DNA of 27,476 nucleotides from an uncultured Clostridia bacterium (GCA_937907715.1 CALERM010000183.1:1-27476), one strand, 5' to 3'; shown: positions 1-8,424, counted from the first letter of the stretch. Translations and numbers: made by a program. Notes: generated from the letters alone by a model not told the origin.

Positions 1-1598
1 TCGATCTCGACCTTGGAGAAGTCGATGACTTCTTCTTTCGCCGGAGCAGCTGGAGCGGCTTCTGCCTTGGCAGCGTCCTTCTTGGGAAGGTCCAGCGGCT
101 TCATCGTCGGGAAGAGAATGACGTCGCGGATGGAGTCTGCGCCGGTCAGCAGCATGACTGCACGGTCGATGCCCATGCCCATGCCGCCCGTGGGGGGCAT
201 GCCGTACTCTAACGCCGTCAGGAAATCCTCGTCGAGCATTTCAGTTTCATCGTCGCCGCGCTCGCGCTGCTCGACCTGCTTCATAAACCGACCTCTCTGG
301 TCGATCGGATCATTCAGCTCGGAGTAGGCGTTCGCCAGCTCGCAGCGGCAGATGAACAGCTCAAAGCGCTCGGTCAGTCTCGGGTCTTTCGGACTGCGCT
401 TCGTGAGCGGCGAAACCTCGACCGGGTACATGGTGATGAACGTCGGCTGGACCAGCTGCTCTTCGACCTTCTGGTCAAAGCAGGCATAAAGCGCATTGCC
501 CCAGGTCTTTTCGGCGGCGTCTGCCAGTTCTACACCGATTGCCTTTGCTGCGGCGACTGCTTCTGCGTCATCGGTGATGGCACCGAAGTCCACGCCCGCA
601 TACTCCTTGACCGCGTCAACCATGGTGAGTCTCCGCCAGCCGGGGGTCAGATCGATGGTTTCGCCGAGCCACTGTACCTTATAGCTGTCGTAGATTTCCT
701 TTGCTGCACCGGACAAAACGCCCTCGGCGATGTCCATCATGTCGTGGAAATCAGCGTATGCCTGATACATTTCAACCGTGGTAAACTCAGGGTTATGCTT
801 GGGGTCCATGCCCTCGTTGCGGAAAATACGACCGACCTCATAGACTCTGTCCATGCCGCCGACGATCAGGCGCTTCAAGGGAAGCTCGGTCGCGATGCGC
901 ATGTACATGTCGATGTCGAGCGTGTTGTGGTGCGTGACAAAGGGTCTTGCCGCCGCGCCGCCTGCGATGGTGTTGAGGACCGGGGTCTCGACCTCAATGT
1001 AGCCCATGCTGTCAAGATAATTGCGCAGGTACTTGATGAACTGCGAGCGGATATAGAAATTCCGCTTGACCTCGGGGTTCACAATGAGATCGACATAGCG
1101 CTGACGATAGCGGGTTTCCTTGTCTGTTAAGCCGTGGAACTTCTCCGGCAGCGGCAGCAGGGATTTACTCAGCAGCGTGATGTGCTTGGCACGCACGGAC
1201 ATTTCACCGCGCTGGGTCCGGAACACCTCGCCCTCGACGCCGATAATATCGCCGATGTCGTACTTTTTGAAGCGGTTGTAGTCGTCCTCGTCCATCTCGT
1301 CCTTGCGGGCGTAGAGCTGGATTCTGCCTTCCTTGTCCTGCAGATCGCAGAACGAGACCTTGCCCATGCCGCGCTTGGACATCATACGCCCGGCGATGGA
1401 AACAGGCTTGCCCTCCATGGCGTCGAAGTTTTCCCTGATTTCGCGGCTGTTGGTGGTCTGGACAAATTTCGTGATCTCAAACGGGTTATGCCCCTCTGCC
1501 TGCAAATTCGCAAGCTTCTCCCGGCGGACCTTGATCTGATCGCCGACGGAAAGCTCCTGCGCGCCGTTCTGGTTCTGATTCTTCTTTTCCTGCTCCAT
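1..1598 (-). CDS. lysS: Lysyl-tRNA synthetase, class II (3' end outside window)
   Basis: This gene encodes cytoplasmic LysRS, which charges tRNA-Lys. The reverse strand reads MEQEKKNQNQNGAQELSVGDQIKVRREKL from 1598, then an OB-fold anticodon-binding domain (GRMMSKRGMGKVSFCDLQD), then the class II core. Motif 2 reads as RIFRNEGMD followed by HNPEFTTVEMY, and motif 3 as GGMGMGIDRAVMLLT. After the usual C-terminal end (ILFPTMKPL) the frame stays open through an Ala/Lys/Pro-rich linker into EEVIDFSKVEI and runs off the window. Known LysRS enzymes of about 500 residues normally stop near that point, so this is a C-terminal extension. Some clostridial LysRS carry an EMAPII/Trbp111-like tRNA-binding domain there, which is my inference here. 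It lies 36 nt downstream of greA and is probably co-transcribed. A GAGGG-type ribosome binding site precedes the ATG. Confidence 0.95.
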   Translation of the reverse strand, partial: MEQEKKNQNQNGAQELSVGDQIKVRREKLANLQAEGHNPFEITKFVQTTNSREIRENFDAMEGKPVSIAGRMMSKRGMGKVSFCDLQDKEGRIQLYARKDEMDEDDYNRFKKYDIGDIIGVEGEVFRTQRGEMSVRAKHITLLSKSLLPLPEKFHGLTDKETRYRQRYVDLIVNPEVKRNFYIRSQFIKYLRNYLDSMGYIEVETPVLNTIAGGAAARPFVTHHNTLDIDMYMRIATELPLKRLIVGGMDRVYEVGRIFRNEGMDPKHNPEFTTVEMYQAYADFHDMMDIAEGVLSGAAKEIYDSYKVQWLGETIDLTPGWRRLTMVDAVKEYAGVDFGAITDDAEAVAAAKAIGVELADAAEKTWGNALYACFDQKVEEQLVQPTFITMYPVEVSPLTKRSPKDPRLTERFELFICRCELANAYSELNDPIDQRGRFMKQVEQRERGDDETEMLDEDFLTALEYGMPPTGGMGMGIDRAVMLLTGADSIRDVILFPTMKPLDLPKKDAAKAEAAPAAPAKEEVIDFSKVEI

Positions 1599-1634
1599 CT
1601 GTATGCCCTCGCTTCTCTCGTAAATTCGGATTCT

Positions 1635-2108
1635 TTATCGTTCTACGCTCAGGATTTTATAACGCAGCGTGCCGATCGGCGCTTCGACCTCGACAATCTC
1701 ACCGACCGAGTGACCGAGCAGCGCTCTGCCGAACGGGGAGTCGTCGGAAATGCGGCACTCCATGGGGTTTGCCTCCTGCGAGCCGACGATGGCGTAGATC
1801 TCTTCCTCTTCGGTCTCCATGTCCAGCACCTTGATCGTGCAGCCCAGACCGATTTTGCCCTCGGCGTCTTCGTTTTCATCGATAATCACCGCGTGAGCGA
1901 GAATATTTTCCACCTCGGCAATGCGGCCGTAGAGCTTTGCCTGCTCGTTTTTCGCTTCATCGTATTCGCTGTTTTCGGACAGATCGCCAAACGAGCGCGC
2001 TTCCTTGATCTGCTCGGCGACCTCTTTTTCGCGCGTCGTCTTGAGATAAAACAGCTCCTGCTCAAGCTCCTTGAGCCGCAGCGTGCTGATTTTGAATTCC
2101 TTTGCCAT
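1635..2108 (-). CDS. greA: Transcription elongation factor GreA
   Basis: GreA binds the RNA polymerase secondary channel and stimulates cleavage of backtracked transcripts. The 157 residues match the usual GreA length. The N-terminal half is a coiled-coil hairpin whose tip carries the conserved acidic pair D42 and E45 in the stretch GDLSENSEYDEAKNEQ. The C-terminal half is the FKBP-like domain, including SPFGRALLGHSVGEIVEVEAP. The gene starts at an ATG preceded by GGAGGTTG on the minus strand. It has its own strong promoter at 2177-2205, overlapping the end of the upstream S41 protease gene. It is followed after 36 nt by lysS, a pairing that I take as an operon. Nothing in it is unusual. Confidence 0.96.
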   Translation of the reverse strand: MAKEFKISTLRLKELEQELFYLKTTREKEVAEQIKEARSFGDLSENSEYDEAKNEQAKLYGRIAEVENILAHAVIIDENEDAEGKIGLGCTIKVLDMETEEEEIYAIVGSQEANPMECRISDDSPFGRALLGHSVGEIVEVEAPIGTLRYKILSVER

Positions 2109-2176
2109 TTATATCAACCTCCATGGTAAAAATCCGCTTTTTTCCGCGGTTTCAAGCCTAAAATGATAGCGAATAG

Positions 2177-2205
2177 ATTATATAGTTCCCACTCCGGTCT
2201 GTCAA
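2177..2205 (-). promoter_or_regulatory. Consensus sigma-A promoter of greA-lysS
   Basis: On the minus strand, TTGACA (2205-2200) and TATAAT (2182-2177) are separated by exactly 17 nt, a perfect consensus. The -35 box overlaps the stop codon of the upstream protease gene (2202-2204). The predicted leader to the greA ATG is about 60 nt. Confidence 0.88.
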
Positions 2206-3392
2206 GAGATTTTGTCTGTCAAAATGCGCAAAGCTGCCTGTAATTGCGTATCGTCCGCATCTTCGAGCTGTCCGTAATAGAGCTTCGCGTAAGTTTCATC
2301 GTCATATTCGATTTCCACATCCGGCGTCACGCCAAGATCGGTGAGGCTGCGTCCCTGCGGCGTATAGTATTTGCCGATGGAAATGTTCAGAAGCGAGCCA
2401 TCCGAGAGCTGGAAGCCCGTCTGGAAATTGCCCTTGCCGCAGGTCTTTTCGCCGACGACCTCTGCCCAGTCGTATTCCTGCAGCGCCGCGGCGAAGAACT
2501 CCGCCGCCGAATAGGAGTCGCGATTGACCAGCACCGCCATCGGAAGCTCGATGCAGGCGGAATCGGACGTGTCGGTCTCTTTTTTACCCGCGTAGTCCTC
2601 GCTCTGGAAGAGAACGCCCTCGGGAAGGAGCTTGTCGAGAATCTTAACCATCTCGTCTTTATAGCCGCCGCCGTTGAAGCGCACGTCGAATAAAAGCGCC
2701 TTCGCGCCCTGCGCGAGCACCTCGTCGATGCAGGCGCTCGTCTCGTCGAAGCTTCTGGCGTCAAAATTGTTGATCTTGATATAGCCGATGCCGCCGTCCA
2801 GCATCCGGCAGGAAGCAACCTGTGTCTGGATGCTGGCGCGCAGAACGTCGAGTTCAAAAATTTCGTCTCCGCGCTGCATTTTGAGGTGGACCGTTGTTCC
2901 TTCCTCGCCGCGGACCAGATCGCGCGTACCGGAGGTTCCGATTTCAATGGTCTTCTGTCCTTCTGCCTCCAGCATGATATCGCCGACCCGAATTCCGGCG
3001 GCATAGGCGGGGCTGTCTGCCTCGACCGATTCAATGCGAAGCCCGCCCGCGTCCTGGTCTTCAGTGATCGTCACGCCGATGCCGACGTAGGCATTATTCA
3101 TGCTCTCTTCGTAGGTCTGATAGTCCGCTGCGCTTAAGTAGTAGCTCCAGCGGTCGCCGGTCGCCGTGACCATTGCCGAGGCGGCTGCATCGGCGAGTGC
3201 CTGCTCGTCGTAGTCGTCAATGAAATAGCGGTCCAGATAGGCGGAAATTTCGCTGGTTTTGTTTGTGACGGGCAGTTCCTCAAGCGCTGCATAAATCTGC
3301 GCGGAGGTCACGCGGGCGGAGAGCATCCACACACCGCCCAATATGGCGATGGCGAGCAGTATGCACAAAATTGTTTTCCACGTCTTTTTCAT
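2202..3392 (-). CDS. Membrane-anchored S41 family C-terminal processing protease
   Basis: This is a secreted, membrane-anchored serine protease of the CtpA/Prc family, 396 residues long. Residues 5-24 form an N-terminal signal anchor. A PDZ domain covers about residues 98-185 (YVGIGVTIT through VGDIMLEAEG). The S41 catalytic core follows. The Ser/Lys dyad can be placed as S295 (in RDSYSAAEFFAAAL) and K320 (in GEKTCGKGNFQ), the 25-residue separation known for Prc-type enzymes, so it should be active. The C-terminal tail after the core is short and no separate peptidoglycan-binding domain is visible. It lies downstream of the ftsEX-M23 genes, beyond a hairpin terminator, with AGGAGG before the ATG. 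A role in processing envelope or division proteins fits the context but is inference. The substrate is unknown. Confidence 0.92.
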   Translation of the reverse strand: MKKTWKTILCILLAIAILGGVWMLSARVTSAQIYAALEELPVTNKTSEISAYLDRYFIDDYDEQALADAAASAMVTATGDRWSYYLSAADYQTYEESMNNAYVGIGVTITEDQDAGGLRIESVEADSPAYAAGIRVGDIMLEAEGQKTIEIGTSGTRDLVRGEEGTTVHLKMQRGDEIFELDVLRASIQTQVASCRMLDGGIGYIKINNFDARSFDETSACIDEVLAQGAKALLFDVRFNGGGYKDEMVKILDKLLPEGVLFQSEDYAGKKETDTSDSACIELPMAVLVNRDSYSAAEFFAAALQEYDWAEVVGEKTCGKGNFQTGFQLSDGSLLNISIGKYYTPQGRSLTDLGVTPDVEIEYDDETYAKLYYGQLEDADDTQLQAALRILTDKIS

Positions 3393-3417
3393 AGGACCTC
3401 CTGAAAAAACGGATAGT

Positions 3418-3452
3418 AAAAATCTGCCCCACAGCCCGAAACGGGCTGTGGG
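3418..3452 (-). terminator. Intrinsic terminator after the M23 gene
   Basis: An 11-bp perfect stem (CCCACAGCCCG / CGGGCTGTGGG, loop of three bases) spans 3428-3452. On the minus strand it is followed by GCAGATTTTT. It lies between the M23 gene and the S41 protease gene. The U-tract begins a few bases after the stem, so termination may be partial and allow read-through into the protease gene. Confidence 0.7.
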
Positions 3453-3471
3453 TGCGGAAAAAGCGCTGGCG

Positions 3472-4749
3472 TTACGGCATGGACACGTAGTTCATCGGGT
3501 TGACGTCCGAGCCGTTATAATAGATCGTGAAGTGCAGGTGCGGTCCCGTGGACCAGCCGGTCGAACCGACGTAGCCGATGGTCTGACCCTGTGTCACATA
3601 GTCGCCGGCGGAGACGGTGTAGTTGGTCATATGACCGTACAGGCTCGAATAGCCGTCGCCGTGGTTGATGGTCACCATGTAGCCGTAGGCTTCATTGTAG
3701 CAGGCGGAGGTGACGGTGCCGGACTTTGTGGCGTAGATTGCCGTGCCGGAGCCGGCGGCGAGGTCCACGCCGTTGTGCCACTTATATGTGCCGCTCAGCG
3801 GATGAATGCGGTAGCCATAGCCGTCCGTGATCTGCACCGCATACGGCAGCGGATACAAAAAGCCTCCCGTGGACGTTGTCGCGCCCGTGCTGCTCGACGG
3901 AACCTTGTTGTTGTTCTGCCGGTTCAGCTCTGCCTGACGCGCCGCTTCCTCCTTGGAAAGCGCGTTAAAGTACTCGGTCTCGGCCTTCTTGATCTGTGCG
4001 GACATTTCGTCCTCGAGCTTTTCGTAGTTCTGATATTCCTCCGAGAGGGAATCGTACTCGGCGGACATCTGCAGAATCAGCTGATCGGACTCGGCGCGCT
4101 GCGCTTCCAGCGCGGTCTGCTGCTCCGCAAGATCGCTCTTTGCCTGCTCCAGCTCGTCCATCTGCGTTTCCAGATCGGCGCGCTCGGAGGCAATCTGCTC
4201 GGCAACATCTGCTATTTTCTGCAGCATCAGCTTGTCGGACTCGGCAATTTCGTTGATCATGTTGACCTTGTCGAGCAGATCCGAAAAGCTGCTCGCGCCG
4301 AAGAGAATGGACCAGTAGGAAATTTTGCCGGTCTCCTCCATCGCGCGCAGGCGGGTTTTGTATTGCTTGTTAAGCCGGTCCTCTTCTGCCTCGGTCTGCT
4401 CGAGCTCGTCCTGCTTCTGCGCAATGAGAAGGCTGTACTGTTGGATCTGCTCGTTCAGATTTTCAATCGTCTGCCGGGACATCTCCATCTGCTGGTCGAT
4501 GTCCGCCTTCTTTTCAACGAGCGTCTGCGTTTTCGCCTGATTTTCGTTGATGGACGTTTGCAGCGCATCGCTTTGCTTTTTGAGCTCTGCCTGCTCCTCG
4601 CGGAGCGCGACCAGCTCTTTTTCAATTTCCTTCGAGCTCGCTGCGCCGACCGTCATGATCAGCGCGCCGGAGACCAGCGAGCCGAGGATCAGAACTGCCA
4701 GCACCAGGCACAGAACCTTGCGTGCGGTGTTCCGCTTTCCAGTATTCAT
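3472..4749 (-). CDS. Coiled-coil M23 peptidase, FtsEX-linked murein hydrolase (activator)
   Basis: This is a secreted protein of 425 residues. A signal peptide or anchor lies at about 10-35. A long coiled coil rich in E, Q, K and L follows (about 40-265), then a Ser/Thr-rich linker and a C-terminal LytM/M23 domain (about 300-425). The zinc site looks intact: H325 and D329 (HNGVD), H373 (YGH), and H404 and H406 (HLH). This architecture is that of EnvC in Gram-negatives and of PcsB/CwlO-type FtsEX partners in Firmicutes. In that family FtsEX transmits ATP hydrolysis through the coiled coil to license peptidoglycan cleavage. Position directly after ftsX (21 nt) supports that partnership. Because the zinc ligands are present it may be an endopeptidase itself rather than only an activator. 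Confidence 0.93.
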   Translation of the reverse strand: MNTGKRNTARKVLCLVLAVLILGSLVSGALIMTVGAASSKEIEKELVALREEQAELKKQSDALQTSINENQAKTQTLVEKKADIDQQMEMSRQTIENLNEQIQQYSLLIAQKQDELEQTEAEEDRLNKQYKTRLRAMEETGKISYWSILFGASSFSDLLDKVNMINEIAESDKLMLQKIADVAEQIASERADLETQMDELEQAKSDLAEQQTALEAQRAESDQLILQMSAEYDSLSEEYQNYEKLEDEMSAQIKKAETEYFNALSKEEAARQAELNRQNNNKVPSSSTGATTSTGGFLYPLPYAVQITDGYGYRIHPLSGTYKWHNGVDLAAGSGTAIYATKSGTVTSACYNEAYGYMVTINHGDGYSSLYGHMTNYTVSAGDYVTQGQTIGYVGSTGWSTGPHLHFTIYYNGSDVNPMNYVSMP

Positions 4750-4770
4750 AGTGTTCCTCCAATTGATCTG

Positions 4771-5658
4771 TCACACCCGCAGGAACTTGCGGATGGAAAG
4801 CATACTGCCGAAGACACCGACGACAAAGCCCGTAACGGCGTAGGCAATCGCAACAAACTCAATGCACTCGGCAAAGGGCACGATGGTGATGAGCTGCAGC
4901 GTGTCGATCTGTGCGATTTTCGACGCGAGGAAGTCATAAAGCCCCCACTCGAGGAAGAACGCGACCAGAGAACTGATAAAGCCCAGAATCAAGCCCTCGA
5001 CCACGAACGGCAGGCGAATGAAACTGTTCGTCGCGCCGACCATCTTCATGATGGCAATTTCCTGACTGCGCGAATACATCGCGAGCTTGATTGTGTTCGA
5101 GATGATGAACATCGACACGACAAAGAGCACCGCGATGATGACCATCGCCGCGATGTTCAGAACCTTCTGCACGGTCTGAAAGCCGTTGGCAATTTCATCG
5201 TGCGCGCTGACCTCGTCGACGCCGTCGATCTGTTTGAGCATTTCCTTCGTCTGCGTGATGAGGCTGTTGTCTTCCAATGTCACGACGAACCGGTCGCGCA
5301 GCGTGTCTGCCTCGATGCCGTCAAAAAGCGCGGCGTCGTTCTGCGTGGCAATGAATTCATCGAGCGCCTGCTGGCGGGAGACGAATTTTGCCTCGCGGAC
5401 ATTTGAAATGAGATTGATCTGCGAACCGACGGACTTTGCCTTCGCCTCGGAATAATTCTCGTCGATGTAGACCAGAATTTCGTTCTCCTGCTCGAGGTCG
5501 AGAATCATGACGTGCAGGTTATAAAGAATCAGGCTGAACGAGCCCATGATGATCAGACACGCGACCGTCACGCAGATTGCCGCGAAGGACATGAAGCCGT
5601 GCAGAAACACGCCCTTGAAGCCCTCGCGCAGCAGATAACCAATATTATTCTTCTTCAT
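4771..5658 (-). CDS. ftsX: Cell division protein FtsX (ABC permease-like)
   Basis: FtsX is the membrane partner of FtsE and signals to extracellular peptidoglycan hydrolases. I set the start at the ATG at 5658 (MKKNNIGYLLREGFKG), giving 295 residues. An in-frame ATG at 5715 would only extend the protein into ftsE coding sequence with residues atypical of FtsX. Visible features are a first membrane helix (about 22-45), an extracellular domain (about 60-160), and three C-terminal helices. The MacB/FtsX-like permease region includes ISNTIKLAMYSRSQEIAIMKMVGATNSFIRLPF. The gene overlaps ftsE by 14 nt, implying translational coupling. The M23 gene follows after 21 nt. Confidence 0.95.
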   Translation of the reverse strand: MKKNNIGYLLREGFKGVFLHGFMSFAAICVTVACLIIMGSFSLILYNLHVMILDLEQENEILVYIDENYSEAKAKSVGSQINLISNVREAKFVSRQQALDEFIATQNDAALFDGIEADTLRDRFVVTLEDNSLITQTKEMLKQIDGVDEVSAHDEIANGFQTVQKVLNIAAMVIIAVLFVVSMFIISNTIKLAMYSRSQEIAIMKMVGATNSFIRLPFVVEGLILGFISSLVAFFLEWGLYDFLASKIAQIDTLQLITIVPFAECIEFVAIAYAVTGFVVGVFGSMLSIRKFLRV

Positions 5659-6334
5659 TGAGATAATACCCATCCATTCCGTCGCTGATGACTTTTCCCT
5701 CGTTGATTGCCACAACGCGCTTGGTGAAGCGGTTGACCAGCTCTTTTTCGTGGGTAACCACCATGACTGTCGTGCCGAGGGCGTTGATTTGCTCCAGCAG
5801 CATCATGATTTCCAGCGAGCGCGCGGGATCAAGGTTTCCGGTCGGCTCGTCGGCGATGATCATGCTGGGGTTATTGACCAGCGCGCGCGCGATGGCAACT
5901 CTCTGCTGCTCGCCGCCGGACAGCTCGTTGGGAAGGCGCCTTCCCTTGTTTTCCAGACCCACCAGCTCCAGCACATACGGCACGCGCTTTTTGATCTCGC
6001 GCTCGGGCGCGCCGATGACGCGCATGGCGAACGCCACATTGTCGTAGACGGATTTGTTTTCAATCAGCCGGAAATCCTGAAAAATGACGCCCAGCGTTCT
6101 TCTCAGATAGGGAATGGCGCGGTTTCGGATTTTTTCGAGCGCAAAGCCGTTGACGTGGACGCTGCCCTCGGTCGGCTGAAGCTCGGCGGTGAGAATCTTG
6201 ATGATGGTGGACTTTCCGGAGCCGGAGGGACCAACCAGAAAGACAAACTCGCCGTCTTCAATTTTCAAAGACACACCGTTGAGCGCTCTTGTGCCCGTGT
6301 CGTATGTCTTTACCACATTCGTTAATTCGATCAT
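5645..6334 (-). CDS. ftsE: Cell division ATP-binding protein FtsE
   Basis: This is the cytoplasmic ATPase of the FtsEX complex, with 229 residues and usual length. Walker A is GPSGSGKST (35-43). The Q-loop lies at IFQDFRL. The ABC signature is LSGGEQQR (138-145). Walker B is MIIADEPTGNLD, with the catalytic glutamate at 163. The switch histidine lies in VVTHEKELV. GPSGSGKST, the DFRL segment and DEPTGNLD are characteristic of FtsE rather than of general LolD/MacB ATPases. The gene begins 33 nt after the PucR-type regulator and overlaps ftsX at its 3' end. Confidence 0.96.
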   Translation of the reverse strand: MIELTNVVKTYDTGTRALNGVSLKIEDGEFVFLVGPSGSGKSTIIKILTAELQPTEGSVHVNGFALEKIRNRAIPYLRRTLGVIFQDFRLIENKSVYDNVAFAMRVIGAPEREIKKRVPYVLELVGLENKGRRLPNELSGGEQQRVAIARALVNNPSMIIADEPTGNLDPARSLEIMMLLEQINALGTTVMVVTHEKELVNRFTKRVVAINEGKVISDGMDGYYLNEEE

Positions 6335-6367
6335 GTTTTTCTCCAGATTTCTGTCTGCGGGCGGGTA

Positions 6368-7462
6368 TCAGATGATACGGTTTTCCCGCGAGACCAGATA
6401 CTTCTTGACCATCAGCGCGACCTTGAAGATGATGGCGTCGTCAAATTCGCGCAGATCGAGACCTGTGAGCTTCTTGATCTTCTCGAGACGGTAGACCAGT
6501 GTATTTCGATGGACGAACAGCTTTCTGGACGTCTCGGAGACGTTGAGGTTGTTCTCGAAGAACTTGTTGATCGTGAACAGCGTCTCCTGATCGAGCGTAT
6601 CGATGGAGTTCTTCTTGAAGACCTCAGACAGGAAAATCTCGCACAGGGTCGTCGGCAGCTGATAGATGAGTCTGCCGATGCCAAGGTTTTCGTAGTTAAT
6701 GATGGTTTTTTCGGTGTCGAAGACCTTGCCGACCTCGATGGCGACCTGCGCCTCTTTGAACGAGTCTGCAAGCTCGCGCAGATGGCTTGCCACGGTGCCG
6801 ATGCCGATGACGGTCTTGATGAACAGCTCCGTGTGCAGCGTCTGCTCGATCGTCTGGGCGATCTTGATCAGCTCGTCGCGCTCGGTGTTGGGCTGGATCT
6901 GCTTGACGACGGCAATATCGGTCTCGTTGATCGACAGGACAAAGTCCTGCTGGCGGTCCGGGAACATTCCGGCAACCACATCCACAGACGCAACGTCGGC
7001 CCTGCCGACCTGACGGATCAGGAACACGGCGCGCGGCACATCGGTCACGAAGTGCAGCTCTTTGGCACGGATGTAGACATCACCGGGCAGAATGTTGTCG
7101 GTGATGATATTCTTGACAAAGGTACCCTTGTCGTGCTTCTCCTCGTAATAGGTCTTCGCGCCGTTGAGCGCCACGTATGCCATGACGCACAGGCTTCTTG
7201 CGATTTCGTCGTCGCCCTCGGCGAAGACGGCATAGTCAAAATAGGCGCTCCAGCTGACCAGCGGCTTGAAGGTCTTCTTGTCGACCACGACAATGGAATC
7301 CGGCGCGCTGTTGAGCCGGATGACCGCCTCCGGCCATTTTTCGCCGATCAGGGATGTATCACTGCAGGAAATGACGTTGCTGTCCGCGTCGATGACGCCG
7401 ATGGTGCGGTCGGTAGCTTCCTTCATCTGTACGATGACACTCTGAAAAATGCGACTGGACAT
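6368..7462 (-). CDS. PucR/CdaR-family transcriptional regulator
   Basis: This is a 364-residue probable DNA-binding regulator. The C-terminal 60 residues hold the PucR-type helix-turn-helix: NLNVSETSRKLFVHRNTLVYRLEKIKKLTG followed by LDLREFDDAIIFKVALMV. The N-terminal region (about 1-130, with IGVIDADSNVISCSD) resembles a CdaR-type sugar-diacid recognition or PAS/GAF-like ligand domain. The middle (about 135-290) resembles the GGDEF-like CdaR domain, without catalytic motifs that I recognise. The ligand is unknown. It is the first gene of the strand-continuous run PucR-ftsE-ftsX-M23, with 33 nt to ftsE. It may therefore control its own operon. That is an inference from position only, since no operator was identified. 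Confidence 0.85.
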   Translation of the reverse strand: MSSRIFQSVIVQMKEATDRTIGVIDADSNVISCSDTSLIGEKWPEAVIRLNSAPDSIVVVDKKTFKPLVSWSAYFDYAVFAEGDDEIARSLCVMAYVALNGAKTYYEEKHDKGTFVKNIITDNILPGDVYIRAKELHFVTDVPRAVFLIRQVGRADVASVDVVAGMFPDRQQDFVLSINETDIAVVKQIQPNTERDELIKIAQTIEQTLHTELFIKTVIGIGTVASHLRELADSFKEAQVAIEVGKVFDTEKTIINYENLGIGRLIYQLPTTLCEIFLSEVFKKNSIDTLDQETLFTINKFFENNLNVSETSRKLFVHRNTLVYRLEKIKKLTGLDLREFDDAIIFKVALMVKKYLVSRENRII

Positions 7463-7508
7463 GGTTTGCCCCTCCTAATCGTTACCTTTTACACAAACAA
7501 CCATTGAC

Positions 7509-7537
7509 ATAATACTACGTTTTTAGCATTTGCGCAA
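7509..7537 (-). promoter_or_regulatory. Probable promoter of the PucR-ftsEX operon
   Basis: On the minus strand TTGCGC (7537-7532) and TATTAT (7514-7509) are separated by 17 nt. They lie upstream of AGGAGGGG and the ATG at 7462. The -35 is imperfect. Confidence 0.5.
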
Positions 7538-7587
7538 GAGGGAATTGACATTTTATTTCAAAATGGCGGTTCTTTTTTGTGGCTTTT

Positions 7588-8370
7588 TCATAGTTTTTCG
7601 TCATTCCTGCCAAAGTGCTGGGAATTTCTTACGCAATTCGCAAGCAGCTTTTTTTCGTCAAAATCACAAGAACTTGTGATCAGCCGCTCCGCCCGCCCCA
7701 TATCCAGTTCTGTCACCGTGCCCGGCGCGAGGTCCTCCAGCCACAGCCCGCCCTCAGCGATGCGCTTGAGGTAAGAAAGCGGCAGACCGCGAAACGCCAT
7801 CATGCGCCGCACCTGATGAAACTTTCCCTCCTGTACACGAACGGCGCTTCTGCCGAAGCCGAGCGGGAAGAGGACCGCCGGAAGGCACAAAAGCCCGTCC
7901 GGCAGCGAAAGACCCGTTGCGAACGCTTCGACATCCGCAGCGGTCGCCTCGCCTTCATGCTCGCAGTAATACGTCTTCCAGACGCCATGCTTCGGACTGA
8001 TGATGCGGTGGGCTAAATTGCCGTCGTTTGTCAGCAGCAGAAGACCCTCCGTGTCCTTGTCGAGCCTGCCCACCGGCATAACGCCGAAGCGCCGGTAGCG
8101 CGCCGGAATAAGGTCCATGACGGTTCTCTGGCGGGGGTCGTCTGCCGCTGTAAGGTAGCCTGCGGGCTTGTTGAGCAGAATCAGCGCCGGGCGAAGCAGC
8201 TCGACCGGTTCGCCGCCCAGCAGAATCTGCGTGCTCGTTTCATCAAATTTTGCGCTCTCGTCGCGGCAGACGCTGCCGTTTACCGTGACACGTCCGGCGC
8301 GGATGGCGGCGCGCAGCTCCTTGCGGGTGCCTGCGCCGGCGCTGGATAGAATTTTGTCCAATCTTTGCAT
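7588..8370 (-). CDS. rsuA: 16S rRNA pseudouridine synthase, RsuA/RluB family
   Basis: This enzyme converts a uridine of rRNA to pseudouridine. The family member with this architecture in Firmicutes usually acts on 16S U516. The start is set at the ATG at 8370 (MQRLDKILSSAGAGTRKE), with GGGAGAAAGACAGC in front, giving 260 residues. A longer reading from 8421 would add 17 atypical residues. Residues 1-55 form an S4 RNA-binding domain. The catalytic core carries GRLDKDTEGLLLLTNDG, with D104 as the catalytic aspartate. LNKPAGYL and VQEGKFHQVRRM are family motifs. RluB (23S) is an alternative assignment. It is divergent from the DUF4830 gene. Confidence 0.9.
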   Translation of the reverse strand: MQRLDKILSSAGAGTRKELRAAIRAGRVTVNGSVCRDESAKFDETSTQILLGGEPVELLRPALILLNKPAGYLTAADDPRQRTVMDLIPARYRRFGVMPVGRLDKDTEGLLLLTNDGNLAHRIISPKHGVWKTYYCEHEGEATAADVEAFATGLSLPDGLLCLPAVLFPLGFGRSAVRVQEGKFHQVRRMMAFRGLPLSYLKRIAEGGLWLEDLAPGTVTELDMGRAERLITSSCDFDEKKLLANCVRNSQHFGRNDEKL

Positions 8371-8409
8371 GCTGTCTTTCTCCCGGTATATTTTTGTCCC
8401 GCCGGCAAT

Positions 8410-8424
8410 AGGTTGTACCAACCT
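8410..8424. promoter_or_regulatory. Small inverted repeat in a divergent intergenic region
   Basis: AGGTTG-TAC-CAACCT is a perfect 6-bp dyad in the 74 nt between the rsuA-like start (8370) and the DUF4830 start (8445). It could be an operator or a small mRNA hairpin just upstream of the DUF4830 ribosome binding site. No protein candidate is known. Confidence 0.3.

Noticed and set aside
1134..2129. A 331-codon open frame on the plus strand
   Set aside because: It is antisense to greA and the 5' half of lysS, whose products are unmistakable.
2122..2146. CCGC/GCGG hairpin followed by ATTTTT in the greA leader
   Set aside because: The stem has only 4 bp, too short to call a terminator or attenuator.
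3343..5406. A 687-codon open frame on the plus strand
   Set aside because: It lies antisense to the M23 gene and ftsX, both firmly identified. Its product is low-complexity and matches no family.
7504..7550. Two TTGACA boxes on the plus strand (7504 and 7545)
   Set aside because: Neither has a -10 box at 16-18 nt, and no plus-strand gene begins nearby.
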